Shown one piece after another: positions 8,118 through 16,709 of a stretch of 47,400 nt of DNA (its first letter is position 1; each line of letters begins with the position of its first letter). The position numbers and the translations under genes were made by a program. The notes beneath the pieces were generated by a model. It saw only the letters and a program-made list of their open reading frames with translations, did not search any database and was not told where the DNA came from. Where the stretch lies: NCBI GenBank assembly GCA_022772525.1, contig JALFAD010000019.1:1-47400 (forward strand). The letters are read 5' to 3'. Origin of the DNA: Clostridiales bacterium. GTDB lineage: Bacteria > Bacillota > Clostridia > Oscillospirales > Oscillospiraceae.

Positions 8118-9965
8118 ATGCTTGATACCGGCCTTTTCCTTGGAGTGCTGCTGTCCGGCAGTGTGTTCGCGGCGGCGCGGTTTGGACGAAAGTTCGAGGA
8201 AATTCTGCCCATCACCTGCATGGGCATGGTCCTCGTTCTATTCCTGTTCGGCGCGGTGGGCATTCTCGGCACGGGCGTGTACGCGATTCTGATTGCGGCG
8301 GGCTGCTTCTGGGCTTATGGCTTTTGGCGCGTGGTCAGGGGCGGGGGAAAACAGCTGATAAAGGGCATGATTACCCCGGCATTCGTCATTTTCTGCGGCA
8401 TTTTCGCCCTGTTGATGCTGGGGGATTATGGGATGCTGTCCACCGGCTGGGACGATTTTTCCCACTGGCAGCTGTGCGTGCGGAAAATGATGGAGCTGAA
8501 CGACTTCGCCGCCAATCCAGCTTCCGGCATCCACTACCAGTCCTATCCCCCGGCGATGGCGTTGTTCCAGTATTTTTTCCAGAAGCTGCATTATTTTCTG
8601 GACAGCGAGCCGGTTTTCAGCGAGTGGCGGCTGTTTCTGGCCTATCAGGTACTGATGCTGGCGCCGGTACTGCCCTTTTTCCGGGGGCTGTCCTTCCGGG
8701 AAACGGTGCTGGCGGGGGTGTGCCTGTTCGTCCTGCCCCTGCTGTTCTTCGGGCAGACCTATACGCTGCTGTACATCGACAGCTTCGTGGCAATGCTGGC
8801 GGGCTGCGGCTTCCTTGCGGTTCTGATGAAGGACCGGGGCGGCCTGCACACGGCCTACGTGACCATGCTGTGCGCCGTGCTGACCCTTTCCAAGGATGTG
8901 GGGCTGTACTTTTCCTGCTTCATCGGGATTGTTTTCTTCCTGAACCGGCTGCTGACCCGGGGAAATGAAAAATCCCTGCGCCGTGCCGGGACAGCCTTGC
9001 TGCCGCTTATCTCCGCGTTGGGCGCAAAGCTTGTATGGAAGGGAATCCTTCTGAAACTTGGCTCTAAACTTGTTTTTTCTGCTCCGATTGACCTGCTGGA
9101 ATATACAAAGATGTTCTTTTTCCGCACCGGCGGCTACTACCGGCAGGACTGCGTGGAAGCCTTCAAGCGGATGTTCTTCTCCCGGGAGTTCCGGCTGGAG
9201 GGAATTGGCGTGCTCATCAGCTATTTTTCGCTGACTCTCCTGCTGACGCTGGCCCTGTACGTTCTGTGCGGCAGACTGATGAAGGCCAGGCCGAAGCGGG
9301 CAAAGGCTGTCCGGGCGGCGGGAATCCTGATGTTTGCGCAGCTCATTGTGTACGTCTACTGTCTCGGGGCCACCTACGCCTACCGCTTTTCAGAGTCGGA
9401 GGCCATCGATCTGGCAGCCTACAACCGCTACATGAACATTGCGTATCTGAGCGTGTTCCTGCCCCTGTTTTTCGGTGGATTTCTGCTGCTGTCCCGGCGG
9501 GAAGGAAAATTGCCGCTGCTGTGCCTGTGCGCCGCGCTGCTGATTGCTGCCCCCATGAATGAGGTTCACAGCTTCCTGAACCGGGACGGGGTCGCCGCGT
9601 CCTACGTCCGCCGGGAGCCGCTGGACGGATTGGCGGAGGAGATTCGGGACAACTGCGCCGAAACGGAGCGGGTGTATTTTGTGTCTCAGGGCAGCGACGG
9701 ACGGGATCAGGTGATCGTGCAGTTCGGGGCAGAGCCGGTGGCGGTGACCAGCGCTCTGGGCTATGACCTGAAGCAGGATGTGGTCTCCTTCGAAGCCTGG
9801 CGAAGCACTCTGCTGGAGGGCTATGACTATGTGGCCCTGTGTCGGCTGAATGAGGATTTTGCGGAAAGCTACGGCAGCCTGTTTGAAAATCCGGCAGAAA
9901 TCGCCGACCACACCCTCTACCGCGTTGACCGGCAGAGCGGCCTTCTGTCCCCCGCAGGGAAATGA
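8118..9965 (+). CDS. polytopic membrane protein, probable GT-C type glycosyltransferase
   Basis: 615 aa with roughly 12 hydrophobic helices through residue 490 and a soluble C-terminal tail of about 120 residues. An early loop after helix 4 carries STGWDDFSHWQLCVRKM. An acidic DD pair in the first large external loop is the mark of GT-C transferases, which take sugars from lipid-phosphate donors outside the membrane. No O-antigen ligase or polymerase (Wzy) motif is evident, but Wzy proteins are poorly conserved, so a polymerase role remains possible. It sits between fcl and manC, so it most likely handles the fucosylated or mannosylated glycan. Its ribosome site is GGAG with a 9-base spacer. 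Confidence 0.6.
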   Translation: MLDTGLFLGVLLSGSVFAAARFGRKFEEILPITCMGMVLVLFLFGAVGILGTGVYAILIAAGCFWAYGFWRVVRGGGKQLIKGMITPAFVIFCGIFALLMLGDYGMLSTGWDDFSHWQLCVRKMMELNDFAANPASGIHYQSYPPAMALFQYFFQKLHYFLDSEPVFSEWRLFLAYQVLMLAPVLPFFRGLSFRETVLAGVCLFVLPLLFFGQTYTLLYIDSFVAMLAGCGFLAVLMKDRGGLHTAYVTMLCAVLTLSKDVGLYFSCFIGIVFFLNRLLTRGNEKSLRRAGTALLPLISALGAKLVWKGILLKLGSKLVFSAPIDLLEYTKMFFFRTGGYYRQDCVEAFKRMFFSREFRLEGIGVLISYFSLTLLLTLALYVLCGRLMKARPKRAKAVRAAGILMFAQLIVYVYCLGATYAYRFSESEAIDLAAYNRYMNIAYLSVFLPLFFGGFLLLSRREGKLPLLCLCAALLIAAPMNEVHSFLNRDGVAASYVRREPLDGLAEEIRDNCAETERVYFVSQGSDGRDQVIVQFGAEPVAVTSALGYDLKQDVVSFEAWRSTLLEGYDYVALCRLNEDFAESYGSLFENPAEIADHTLYRVDRQSGLLSPAGK

Positions 9966-9981
9966 GAAAGGAAGAAGAAAT

Positions 9982-11298
9982 ATGAATATTGTCCTGCTGT
10001 CCGGCGGCTCGGGAAAGCGGCTGTGGCCCCTTTCCAACGATGTCCGCTCCAAGCAGTTTATCAAGCTTTTCAAAACCGAAACCGGGGACTATGAGTCCAT
10101 GGTTCAGCGGGTGTACCGCCAGATCAAGAAGGCGGACGCCGACGCCACCGTGACCATCGCCACGGCGAAGACCCAGGTGTCCGCCATCCACAACCAGCTG
10201 GGGGATGCGGTGGGCATTTCCGTGGAACCCTGCCGCCGGGATACCTTCCCGGCCATCGCGCTGGCTACCGCCTACCTGACGGATGTACAGGGGATCTCCC
10301 CGGAGGAATCCGTGGTGGTGTGCCCTGTGGATCCCTATGTGAACGACGACTACTTTGAGGCCCTGAAGGGCTTGTCCCGGCAGGCGGACAAAGGAGAGGC
10401 CAATCTGGTGCTCATGGGCATCGAGCCTACCTACCCCAGTGAAAAATACGGCTACATCATCCCGGAAACAGCCGACCAGACCGCAATGGTCAAAACCTTT
10501 AAGGAAAAGCCCGACGCGGAAACCGCTAAACAGTATATTGCCCAAGGCGCCCTGTGGAACGGCGGCGTGTTTGCCTACAAGCTGAAATACGTGCTGCAAA
10601 GAGCCCATGAACTGATTGATTTTACGGATTATCACGACCTGTTCGCCAAATATGACACCCTGACCAAAATCTCCTTCGACTACGCCGTGGTGGAAAAGGA
10701 GGAGAAGATTCAGGTACAGCGCTTTGCCGGACAGTGGATGGATCTGGGCACCTGGAATACCCTGACGGAGGCCATGGAGGAGCGCGTCATCGGCAAGGGC
10801 GTGCTGAACGATGTATGCGAAAACGTGCACATCGTCAACGAAATGGACGTGCCCATTCTGGCCATGGGTCTGCACGACGTGGTGATCTCTGCTTCCCCCG
10901 AGGGCATTCTGGTTTCCGACAAGGAACAGTCCAGCTACATCAAGCCCTATGTGGATAAATTCGTCCAGCAGACCATGTTTGCCGAAAAAAGCTGGGGGTC
11001 TTTCCGGGTGCTGGACGTGGAAAACGGATCCATGACCATTAAAGTGACCCTGAACCCGGGCCACTGCATGAACTACCACAGCCACCAGTACCGGGACGAG
11101 GTCTGGGTGGTAATCTCCGGTCAGGGCCGAACCGTCGTGGACGGCATGGAGCAGAAGGTGATGCCCGGCGACGTGATCACCATGCAGGCGGGCTGCCGCC
11201 ATACGGTGTTTGCCGATACGGAGCTGAAGCTCATTGAGGTGCAGCTGGGGCAGAACATCTATGTGGGCGACAAGAAGAAGTACGAGCTGGAGCTATGA
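9982..11298 (+). CDS. manC: mannose-1-phosphate guanylyltransferase with C-terminal cupin domain
   Basis: 438 aa. It makes GDP-mannose from mannose-1-phosphate and GTP. The N-terminal pyrophosphorylase signature LLSGGSGKRLWPLS, the FKEKPD loop and WNGGVF are present. The C-terminal third is a RmlC-like cupin (CMNYHSHQYRDEVWVVISG, VMPGDVITM) as in bifunctional GMP-PMI enzymes. AAAGGAAGAAG precedes ATG 9982. The stop overlaps the start of manA by 4 bases, so the two isomerase/pyrophosphorylase steps are coupled. Phosphomannomutase, which must act between them, is not in the window. Confidence 0.93.
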   Translation: MNIVLLSGGSGKRLWPLSNDVRSKQFIKLFKTETGDYESMVQRVYRQIKKADADATVTIATAKTQVSAIHNQLGDAVGISVEPCRRDTFPAIALATAYLTDVQGISPEESVVVCPVDPYVNDDYFEALKGLSRQADKGEANLVLMGIEPTYPSEKYGYIIPETADQTAMVKTFKEKPDAETAKQYIAQGALWNGGVFAYKLKYVLQRAHELIDFTDYHDLFAKYDTLTKISFDYAVVEKEEKIQVQRFAGQWMDLGTWNTLTEAMEERVIGKGVLNDVCENVHIVNEMDVPILAMGLHDVVISASPEGILVSDKEQSSYIKPYVDKFVQQTMFAEKSWGSFRVLDVENGSMTIKVTLNPGHCMNYHSHQYRDEVWVVISGQGRTVVDGMEQKVMPGDVITMQAGCRHTVFADTELKLIEVQLGQNIYVGDKKKYELEL

Positions 11299-12272
11299 GA
11301 GAACCGATTTTTCTGCGGCCCACGGGAAAGGACTATCTCTGGGGCGGCAGCCGTCTGAACGATGAATTCTGCAAGGGGCTGCCCATGGAGCCGCTGGCGG
11401 AGACTTGGGAGTGCTCCACCCATCCCGACGGCCCGAGTTTTGCCGTGGGGGGCGACTTTGATGCCCTGAGCCTTGCGAATATTCTGAAAGCCCACCCGGA
11501 ATTTTTGGGCACCCACCCAAACAGCGGGAGCGAACTGCCCGTCCTCATTAAGTTCATTGACGCGAAAGAAGACCTGTCGGTGCAGGTGCACCCCACGGAC
11601 GCGTATGCCGCCGCCCATGAAAACGGGCAGCGGGGTAAGACGGAAATGTGGTATGTGCTGGACGCGGCAAAGGACGCGAAGCTGGTCTACGGCCTGAACC
11701 GGGACGTAAGTGCGCAGACCCTGCGCCGGAGCATTGCTGACGGCACCGTGGAAAAGTACCTGCAAACTGTGCCCATCGCGGAAAATGACGTATTTTTCAT
11801 TGAAGCGGGCACCATTCACGCCATCGGCGCCGGGGCGCTGATCGCCGAGATTCAGCAGAGCAGCAATCTGACCTACCGCCTCTATGACTACGACCGGGTG
11901 GACAAAAACGGCAGGAAACGTCCCCTTCATGTGGACAAGGCCCTTGCCGCGGCGAACTTAAAACGCAGCGCCGAGCCTCGGCAGCCAATGCGGGTGCTGC
12001 GCTACCAGCCCGGCTGCGCCAGGGAGCTTCTGTGCCGGTGCAAGTATTTTGAAGTCTATCGGATGCTGGTGAACACCGAGCGGCGGCAGAAGGTGACGTT
12101 CCGGGCAGGCCCTATGAGCTTCCGGGTGCTGCTGTGCGTGGGTGGCTGCGGCACGCTGGGCTTTGCGGGGAAAGTACACAACATTTATAAGGGCGACTGC
12201 GTGTTCGTCCCGGCGGACAGCGTGGAAATTCGCCTTCATGGGCAATTGCAGCTGCTGGACATCCGGGGCTAG
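11295..12272 (+). CDS. manA: class I mannose-6-phosphate isomerase
   Basis: 325 aa, the short Firmicutes-type ManA. It interconverts fructose-6-phosphate and mannose-6-phosphate and feeds GDP-mannose synthesis. Zinc-ligand regions are visible: LSVQVHPTD (Gln and His), KTEMWYVL (Glu) and GTIHAIGAGALIAEIQQSS (His). The active-site loop TYRLYDYDR is intact. The ATGA overlap with manC shows translational coupling. The stop codon abuts the left end of a repeat element (12272) and a terminator follows at 12496, so this is the last gene of the first unit. Confidence 0.93.
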   Translation: MREPIFLRPTGKDYLWGGSRLNDEFCKGLPMEPLAETWECSTHPDGPSFAVGGDFDALSLANILKAHPEFLGTHPNSGSELPVLIKFIDAKEDLSVQVHPTDAYAAAHENGQRGKTEMWYVLDAAKDAKLVYGLNRDVSAQTLRRSIADGTVEKYLQTVPIAENDVFFIEAGTIHAIGAGALIAEIQQSSNLTYRLYDYDRVDKNGRKRPLHVDKALAAANLKRSAEPRQPMRVLRYQPGCARELLCRCKYFEVYRMLVNTERRQKVTFRAGPMSFRVLLCVGGCGTLGFAGKVHNIYKGDCVFVPADSVEIRLHGQLQLLDIRG

Positions 12273-12432
12273 GGAAGCTCTGAATAAATCGGCAAGAGCT
12301 GGCGGCAGAAGATTTTGGCTCAGCCGAAAGTTCAAAAATTGGAGGAATACTGTATGTATTTCCCGGTTTTTGAACTGCACGGATGGGGCAAAAGATTCGC
12401 CGACCAGCCGCAGACGATGTTCAGAGATTCCC
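12272..12432 (+). repeat. interspersed repeat, copy B (161 bp, inverted ends)
   Basis: The ends GGGAAGCTCTGAA (12272-12284) and TTCAGAGATTCCC (12420-12432) are inverted with one mismatch, and each end is flanked by TA. A central hairpin AGTTCAAAAA/TTTTTGAACT encloses GGAGGAATAC and GTATTTCC, with an extra GG-C-rich hairpin near 12315. A start codon at 12354 sits behind a GGAGG and opens a short frame beginning MYFPVFELHGWGKR. The same features appear in copies A and C. It resembles a non-autonomous IS630-type element; a structured RNA is the alternative. Confidence 0.75.
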
Positions 12433-12495
12433 TAGAGGCTGACAGCTTCCGGAAAACGAATACCGCCGGGGCCTCGCACCCGGAATATGCGGCAG

Positions 12496-12530
12496 AGGGA
12501 CCCGGCAGACAGGAATGCCGGGCCCTTTTT
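12496..12530 (+). terminator. rho-independent terminator after manA
   Basis: The stem is AGGG-CCCGGCA with TGCCGGG-CCCT (one bulged A), followed directly by TTTTT. It separates the two polysaccharide transcription units. Confidence 0.8.
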
Positions 12531-12561
12531 GCGGTTTTTCGGGAAAATATGCGGGTGAGCA

Positions 12562-12590
12562 TTGCAACATGGGGCAAAAAGAGGTATAAT
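12562..12590 (+). promoter_or_regulatory. promoter of the glycosyltransferase unit
   Basis: TTGCAA and a perfect TATAAT with a 17-base spacer lie 38 bases before the start of the WecG fusion gene. Confidence 0.8.
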
Positions 12591-12627
12591 CATCTGAGAA
12601 AATGCTGGACGTAAGGAGCAAGAGACA

Positions 12628-14145
12628 ATGGGGACGACGGACAGAACAAAAAAACTGGTCAATATGCTCTCGGAGCTGCTGCTTATCATGGCCACTTACT
12701 TTTTTTGCGGTGTCATCCGGGTGTATCTGCCCTACTGCCGGTTTTTCGCCTATTCGGATACGGTGACCTTTGGGTATCTGGCGGTTCTGTATGCCGCGGC
12801 GTTTGTTCTGATCAATTACCTGTTGGGGGGTTATGATTCCCTGAAGTTCGCAGGCATGAAGAAGGAAGTGCCCCGTATCGTGCTGTGCGAACTGCTGGGC
12901 TGTGTTGCCATGACCTCCGTGATTTACATTTTCCGGCTGGAACAGTTCAGCCGTCTGCTTCTGGCGCTGACGATGGTATTCTCTGTTGGAGTACTGCTGG
13001 TGAAACGGCTGGTGGTTTCCCACTTCTACATGAAATATTCCCAGACGAAGGGCCATTTCAACACCCTCCTGGTGGGCGCGGGAGCGGCCACAGCACGGCT
13101 GGCCCAGTCGCTGCTGGAGGACCCGGAGGGGGAGCTTCGCTATTGCGGCTATGTGGCGGAAGCCCCCTTTGAGGGGATGGACGGGTATCTGGGCAGACTA
13201 AACCGGCTGGAAAGCCAGATCAGGACGCTGGATATCAAGAAAATCATCGCCATGCAGCAAGATGTTTCGGAGGAAACCCTGCGTCTTGTGGTGACGGCGG
13301 GCGAAAAGAGCGGGGCTGAGGTTCTGCTGGCGCCCAGCTTCGGCGCGTACTTAAGCAGCCAGAGCCGGGTGAAGCTGGTGGGCGGTTTTCGCACGTTGCG
13401 CCTGAGTCTGTTTGACACCTCGGATATTCTGGGGGTTCATGTGGCGGTGACGGACATGGAAAAAACCGTGGCGCTGGTGGAAAGCCAGCTGGAAAACTGG
13501 CGGGGGGAATACATCTGTGTCGCCAACGTCCACACCACGGTCACTGCCAGTGAGGATGAGGATTATTTGAAAGTGCAGAACGGTGCGGTGATGGTGCTGC
13601 CCGATGGCGGCCCCCTGTCCGCCTACAGCCGCCGTCACGACTTTGCGGAAGCCCAGCGGGTCACAGGGCCGGATCTGATGCTTCGGCTGCTGGAAATCTC
13701 CCCGGCAAAGGGCTACCGCCACTTCTTCTACGGTTCCACCGAGGAGACTTTGGAGCTGATGGAAAAGCGGCTGGCGGCGGACTACCCCGGCCTGCAGGTC
13801 TGCGGCATGGTCAGTCCCCCCTTCCGGACCCTGACAGCTGAGGAGGATGCGGAAATTGTCCATCAGATTAACGAGGCAAAGCCGGACTTTATCTGGGTAG
13901 GGCTGGGCGCGCCCAAGCAGGAAATCTGGATGAATCAGCATCAGGGCCGGGTCAACGGCCTGATGATCGGTGTGGGCGCGGGCTTTGACTACTACGCCGG
14001 CAACATCCAGCGGGCGCCCATGTGGATGCAGAAATGCAGTCTGGAGTGGCTGTACCGGCTGATGCAGGACCCGAAGCGCCTGTTTAAGCGGTACTTCTAT
14101 ACCAACACAAAGTTTATCTGGAATACGATTTTCAGGGGGAAATAG
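12628..14145 (+). CDS. fusion: PssY/WbaP-type N-terminal half with WecG/TagA/CpsF glycosyltransferase
   Basis: 505 aa. Residues 1-125 form about four membrane helices and residues 140-260 a Rossmann-like CoA_binding_3 type domain (FNTLLVGAGAATARLAQSL). These are the N-terminal parts of polyprenyl-phosphate sugar phosphotransferases. Their catalytic bacterial-sugar-transferase domain is absent. In its place, from about residue 265, is a complete GT26 domain: the start LGVHVAVTDMEKTVALVE, Thr in NVHTTVTA, catalytic-type Asp in VLPDGGPLS, DFIWVGLGAPKQE and GVGAGFDYYAG. GT26 enzymes add ManNAc or another sugar to a lipid-linked first sugar. The fusion may tether this second step to the membrane. 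AAGGAG precedes ATG 12628. Confidence 0.85.
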   Translation: MGTTDRTKKLVNMLSELLLIMATYFFCGVIRVYLPYCRFFAYSDTVTFGYLAVLYAAAFVLINYLLGGYDSLKFAGMKKEVPRIVLCELLGCVAMTSVIYIFRLEQFSRLLLALTMVFSVGVLLVKRLVVSHFYMKYSQTKGHFNTLLVGAGAATARLAQSLLEDPEGELRYCGYVAEAPFEGMDGYLGRLNRLESQIRTLDIKKIIAMQQDVSEETLRLVVTAGEKSGAEVLLAPSFGAYLSSQSRVKLVGGFRTLRLSLFDTSDILGVHVAVTDMEKTVALVESQLENWRGEYICVANVHTTVTASEDEDYLKVQNGAVMVLPDGGPLSAYSRRHDFAEAQRVTGPDLMLRLLEISPAKGYRHFFYGSTEETLELMEKRLAADYPGLQVCGMVSPPFRTLTAEEDAEIVHQINEAKPDFIWVGLGAPKQEIWMNQHQGRVNGLMIGVGAGFDYYAGNIQRAPMWMQKCSLEWLYRLMQDPKRLFKRYFYTNTKFIWNTIFRGK

Positions 14146-14152
14146 GGAAGTT

Positions 14153-15331
14153 ATGGACGAAAAACTGACAATTTTACAGGTCCATAATTTTTACCAGCTC
14201 CCCGGCGGGGAGGATACCGCGGCGGAAAACGAGCGGTGCCTGCTGGAAGAACACGCCCACCGGGTGATTTGCTACTGCCGGGACAACAAGGAATTAAAGC
14301 ACTTTTCCTTCTTTCGCAAGCTGCTGCTGCCCCTGACCACGGTATTTAACCCCAAAACCTATCGGGATGTCCGGCGACTGATCCGACAGGAGCACGTCGA
14401 CATCGTCCACGTCCACAACACCCTGAATCTCATCAGTCCGTCGGTCTATTACGCGGCGCTGGCGGAGGGGGTGCCGGTGGTGCAGACGGTGCACAATTTC
14501 CGGCTGCTCTGCCCCGGGGCCACCTTCTACCGGAATGGACACATCTGCGAGGACTGCCTGCGCCACGGCCTTGGCTGCGCCCTGAAGCACAGCTGCTACC
14601 GGGGAAGCCGTCTGCAAACGCTGGCCTGTGTACTCAGCACGAAAATGCACCGCATGGCGGGCGTTTACGGAAGGCTCCACTACATCTGCCTGACGGACTT
14701 CAACCGGGAAAAATTGCTGAATTTGAAGCAGATACAACCGGAACGGGTGTTTGTCAAACCGAACTTTGTGGAATGCGGCCCCGGGCCGATTGTCCCCGAG
14801 GAAAGCCGCCTGAATCAGGTCATCTACGCCGGACGTCTGGACAAGCTGAAGGGCGTGGATGTATTGCTTGCCGCGTGGAAGCTGCTGGGCGCAGACGCCC
14901 CCCGGCTGATTCTCTGCGGCACCGGCCCCATGGAAGCGTGGTGCGCAGATTTCATCCGGGACAACAGCCTTCCCAATGTGGAGCTGCGGGGCTTCCTGCC
15001 GAACGCGGAGGTAAGGCGTCTCATCGCCCGGTCAAAGGCGCTGATCCTGCCCACCCAGTGGTACGAGGGCTTCCCCATGACCATTGTGGAGGCCTTCAGC
15101 GTGGGTACGCCGGTGCTGTGCTCTGATCTGGGAAACGCCGGGAGCATTGTGCAGGAGGGCGTGACGGGCAGAAAGTTCCCGCCCGATTCCCCGGAGGCGC
15201 TGGCCCGCGCGGTAAAGACAAGCGGCGGAATGTGCGAAAGCACCTACGCACAGTATCTGAGCGGTTATACCGCGGAACGGAATTATGAAACACTGGAAGC
15301 TATCTACCGGCAGATTCTGGGCGGGTTATGA
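14153..15331 (+). CDS. GT4 glycosyltransferase
   Basis: 392 aa with a GT-B fold. The N-terminal domain starts ILQVHNFYQLPGGEDTAAEN. A Cys-rich insertion (LCPGATFYRNGHICEDCL and following Cys residues, near residues 120-150) is typical of a WcaL/capsule subgroup. The C-terminal domain has YAGRLDKLKGVDVLLAAW and the donor-binding EGFPMTIVEAFSVGTPVL with the E-x7-E pair. It transfers a sugar from a nucleotide donor, with retention, to the lipid-linked repeat unit on the cytoplasmic side. Donor and acceptor cannot be told; GDP-mannose and GDP-fucose are made by this locus. It begins 7 bases after the WecG fusion. Confidence 0.88.
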   Translation: MDEKLTILQVHNFYQLPGGEDTAAENERCLLEEHAHRVICYCRDNKELKHFSFFRKLLLPLTTVFNPKTYRDVRRLIRQEHVDIVHVHNTLNLISPSVYYAALAEGVPVVQTVHNFRLLCPGATFYRNGHICEDCLRHGLGCALKHSCYRGSRLQTLACVLSTKMHRMAGVYGRLHYICLTDFNREKLLNLKQIQPERVFVKPNFVECGPGPIVPEESRLNQVIYAGRLDKLKGVDVLLAAWKLLGADAPRLILCGTGPMEAWCADFIRDNSLPNVELRGFLPNAEVRRLIARSKALILPTQWYEGFPMTIVEAFSVGTPVLCSDLGNAGSIVQEGVTGRKFPPDSPEALARAVKTSGGMCESTYAQYLSGYTAERNYETLEAIYRQILGGL

Positions 15332-15560
15332 CGGGGCGGACAGAGAATTTGGAGCTAAAAATGGGACAGGTTACAGCTGAAAAAAACGCGGGCGGCATCG
15401 CCTGGAACGCCCCCACCATCGGTGTCCGGTGCCCCAGCGAGGAGGGCGCCCGCCGCGGCACCGCCAGTGCCGAGGGCTATTTTCTGGATGGAACGCGGAA
15501 GAATCAGCGCCTGCCGGAATTTGCGCATATCCTACGATAAGACACAGGAGGGAAGACGCC

Positions 15561-16700
15561 ATGAAACCCACACCGGAAAAGCTGAAAATTGCCATGCTGG
15601 GCCATAAGCGCATCCCCTCCAACGAGGGTGGCGTGGAAGTGGTGGTGGAAGCGCTGTGCGCGCGGATGGCGGCGTTGGGACACAGCGTGACCTGCTATAA
15701 CCGGGCGGGCCACCATGTCAGCGGCGCGGAACATGAGCTGCCGGCGGGAAGTGTTTACCGGGGTATCCGGCTGGTGACGGTACCCACGCTGGAACGCAAG
15801 GGCTTCGCCGCCGTGATTTCCTCCTTTTTTGCCGCGGTGCGCAGCGCCTTCGGCAGCTACGATGTGGTGCACATCCACGCCGAAGGCCCCGCCTTTTTCT
15901 GCTGGCTGCCCAAATTGTTTGGCAAGCGGGTCATTGTCACCGTCCACGGTTTGGACTGGCAGCGGGAAAAGTGGAACGGGGGTATTGCCTCCAAATTCAT
16001 CCATCTCGGCGAGCGCGCTGCGGTGCGGTTTGCCGATGAGATCATCGTTCTGTCGGAAAACGTCCAACAGTATTTCCTTGACACCTATGGGCGCGTTACC
16101 CGATTTATTCCCAACGGCGTGTCCGCGCCCACGCCGGAAAGCCCCCGGCTGATTGCGGAGAAGTGGGGCCTTCAAAAGGACGGTTACCTCCTGTATCTTG
16201 GCAGAATTGTGCCGGAAAAGGGTGAAACCTACCTGATTGAGGCCTTCAAACAGGTGAAAACCGACAAAAAACTGGTAATTGCCGGAGGCAGCTCCGACAC
16301 GGAACGTTACCTGAAGCAGCTGCAAAATCTGGCGGCAGGAGACGACCGCATCCTGTTCACCGGGTTCGTGCAGGGGAAGCTCCGGGACGAACTGTACAGC
16401 AACGCCTATGTGTACACCCTGCCCTCCGACCTGGAGGGAATGCCCCTGAGCCTGCTGGAGGCCATGAGCTATGGCAACTGCTGCCTCGTCTCGGACATTC
16501 CCGAGTGCGCAGAGGTGGTGGAGGACGAGGCGGTGCTGTTCCAAAAGAGCAATGTGGACGATCTGCGGCAGAAGCTGCAAACGCTGTGCGACCAGCCGGA
16601 AATGGTGGGCAATTACAAAAAGAACGCGGCAGGCTTTATTCTGAACAAATACGGCTGGGACGACGTGGTGGATAAGACGCTGGCGCTGTATCGCCGCTGA
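15561..16700 (+). CDS. DUF1972/GT4 glycosyltransferase, Cps2T-like
   Basis: 379 aa. The N-terminal motif GHKRIPSNEGGVEVVVE and the ALGHSVTCYNRAGHHVSG stretch mark the DUF1972 domain found in beta-1,4-rhamnosyltransferases such as Cps2T. The C-terminal GT4 domain has YLGRIVPEKGETYLIEAF and EGMPLSLLEAMSYGNCCL. The family adds the second sugar of many streptococcal capsules; sugar specificity here is unknown. The true start is 15561, behind AGGAGGG, although the frame is open further upstream. About 230 bases separate it from the previous gene; that interval has one 70-codon frame of doubtful status. Confidence 0.87.
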   Translation: MKPTPEKLKIAMLGHKRIPSNEGGVEVVVEALCARMAALGHSVTCYNRAGHHVSGAEHELPAGSVYRGIRLVTVPTLERKGFAAVISSFFAAVRSAFGSYDVVHIHAEGPAFFCWLPKLFGKRVIVTVHGLDWQREKWNGGIASKFIHLGERAAVRFADEIIVLSENVQQYFLDTYGRVTRFIPNGVSAPTPESPRLIAEKWGLQKDGYLLYLGRIVPEKGETYLIEAFKQVKTDKKLVIAGGSSDTERYLKQLQNLAAGDDRILFTGFVQGKLRDELYSNAYVYTLPSDLEGMPLSLLEAMSYGNCCLVSDIPECAEVVEDEAVLFQKSNVDDLRQKLQTLCDQPEMVGNYKKNAAGFILNKYGWDDVVDKTLALYRR

Positions 16701-16709
16701 GGGGAACCT

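Noticed and set aside
9343..11202. 619-codon minus-strand frame
   Set aside because: Antisense to manC, which is a clear enzyme with ribosome site; the long frame is a by-product of GC-rich codon use.
12354..12614. Short frame with ribosome site inside repeat copy B
   Set aside because: A similar frame start exists in all three copies, but the codons coincide with the conserved hairpin, so conservation is explained by structure; downstream the frames do not match.
15328..15540. 70-codon frame overlapping the end of a GT4 gene
   Set aside because: The start overlaps the stop in ATGA style, but the ribosome site is poor and the product has no recognisable fold; it could be a linker region.
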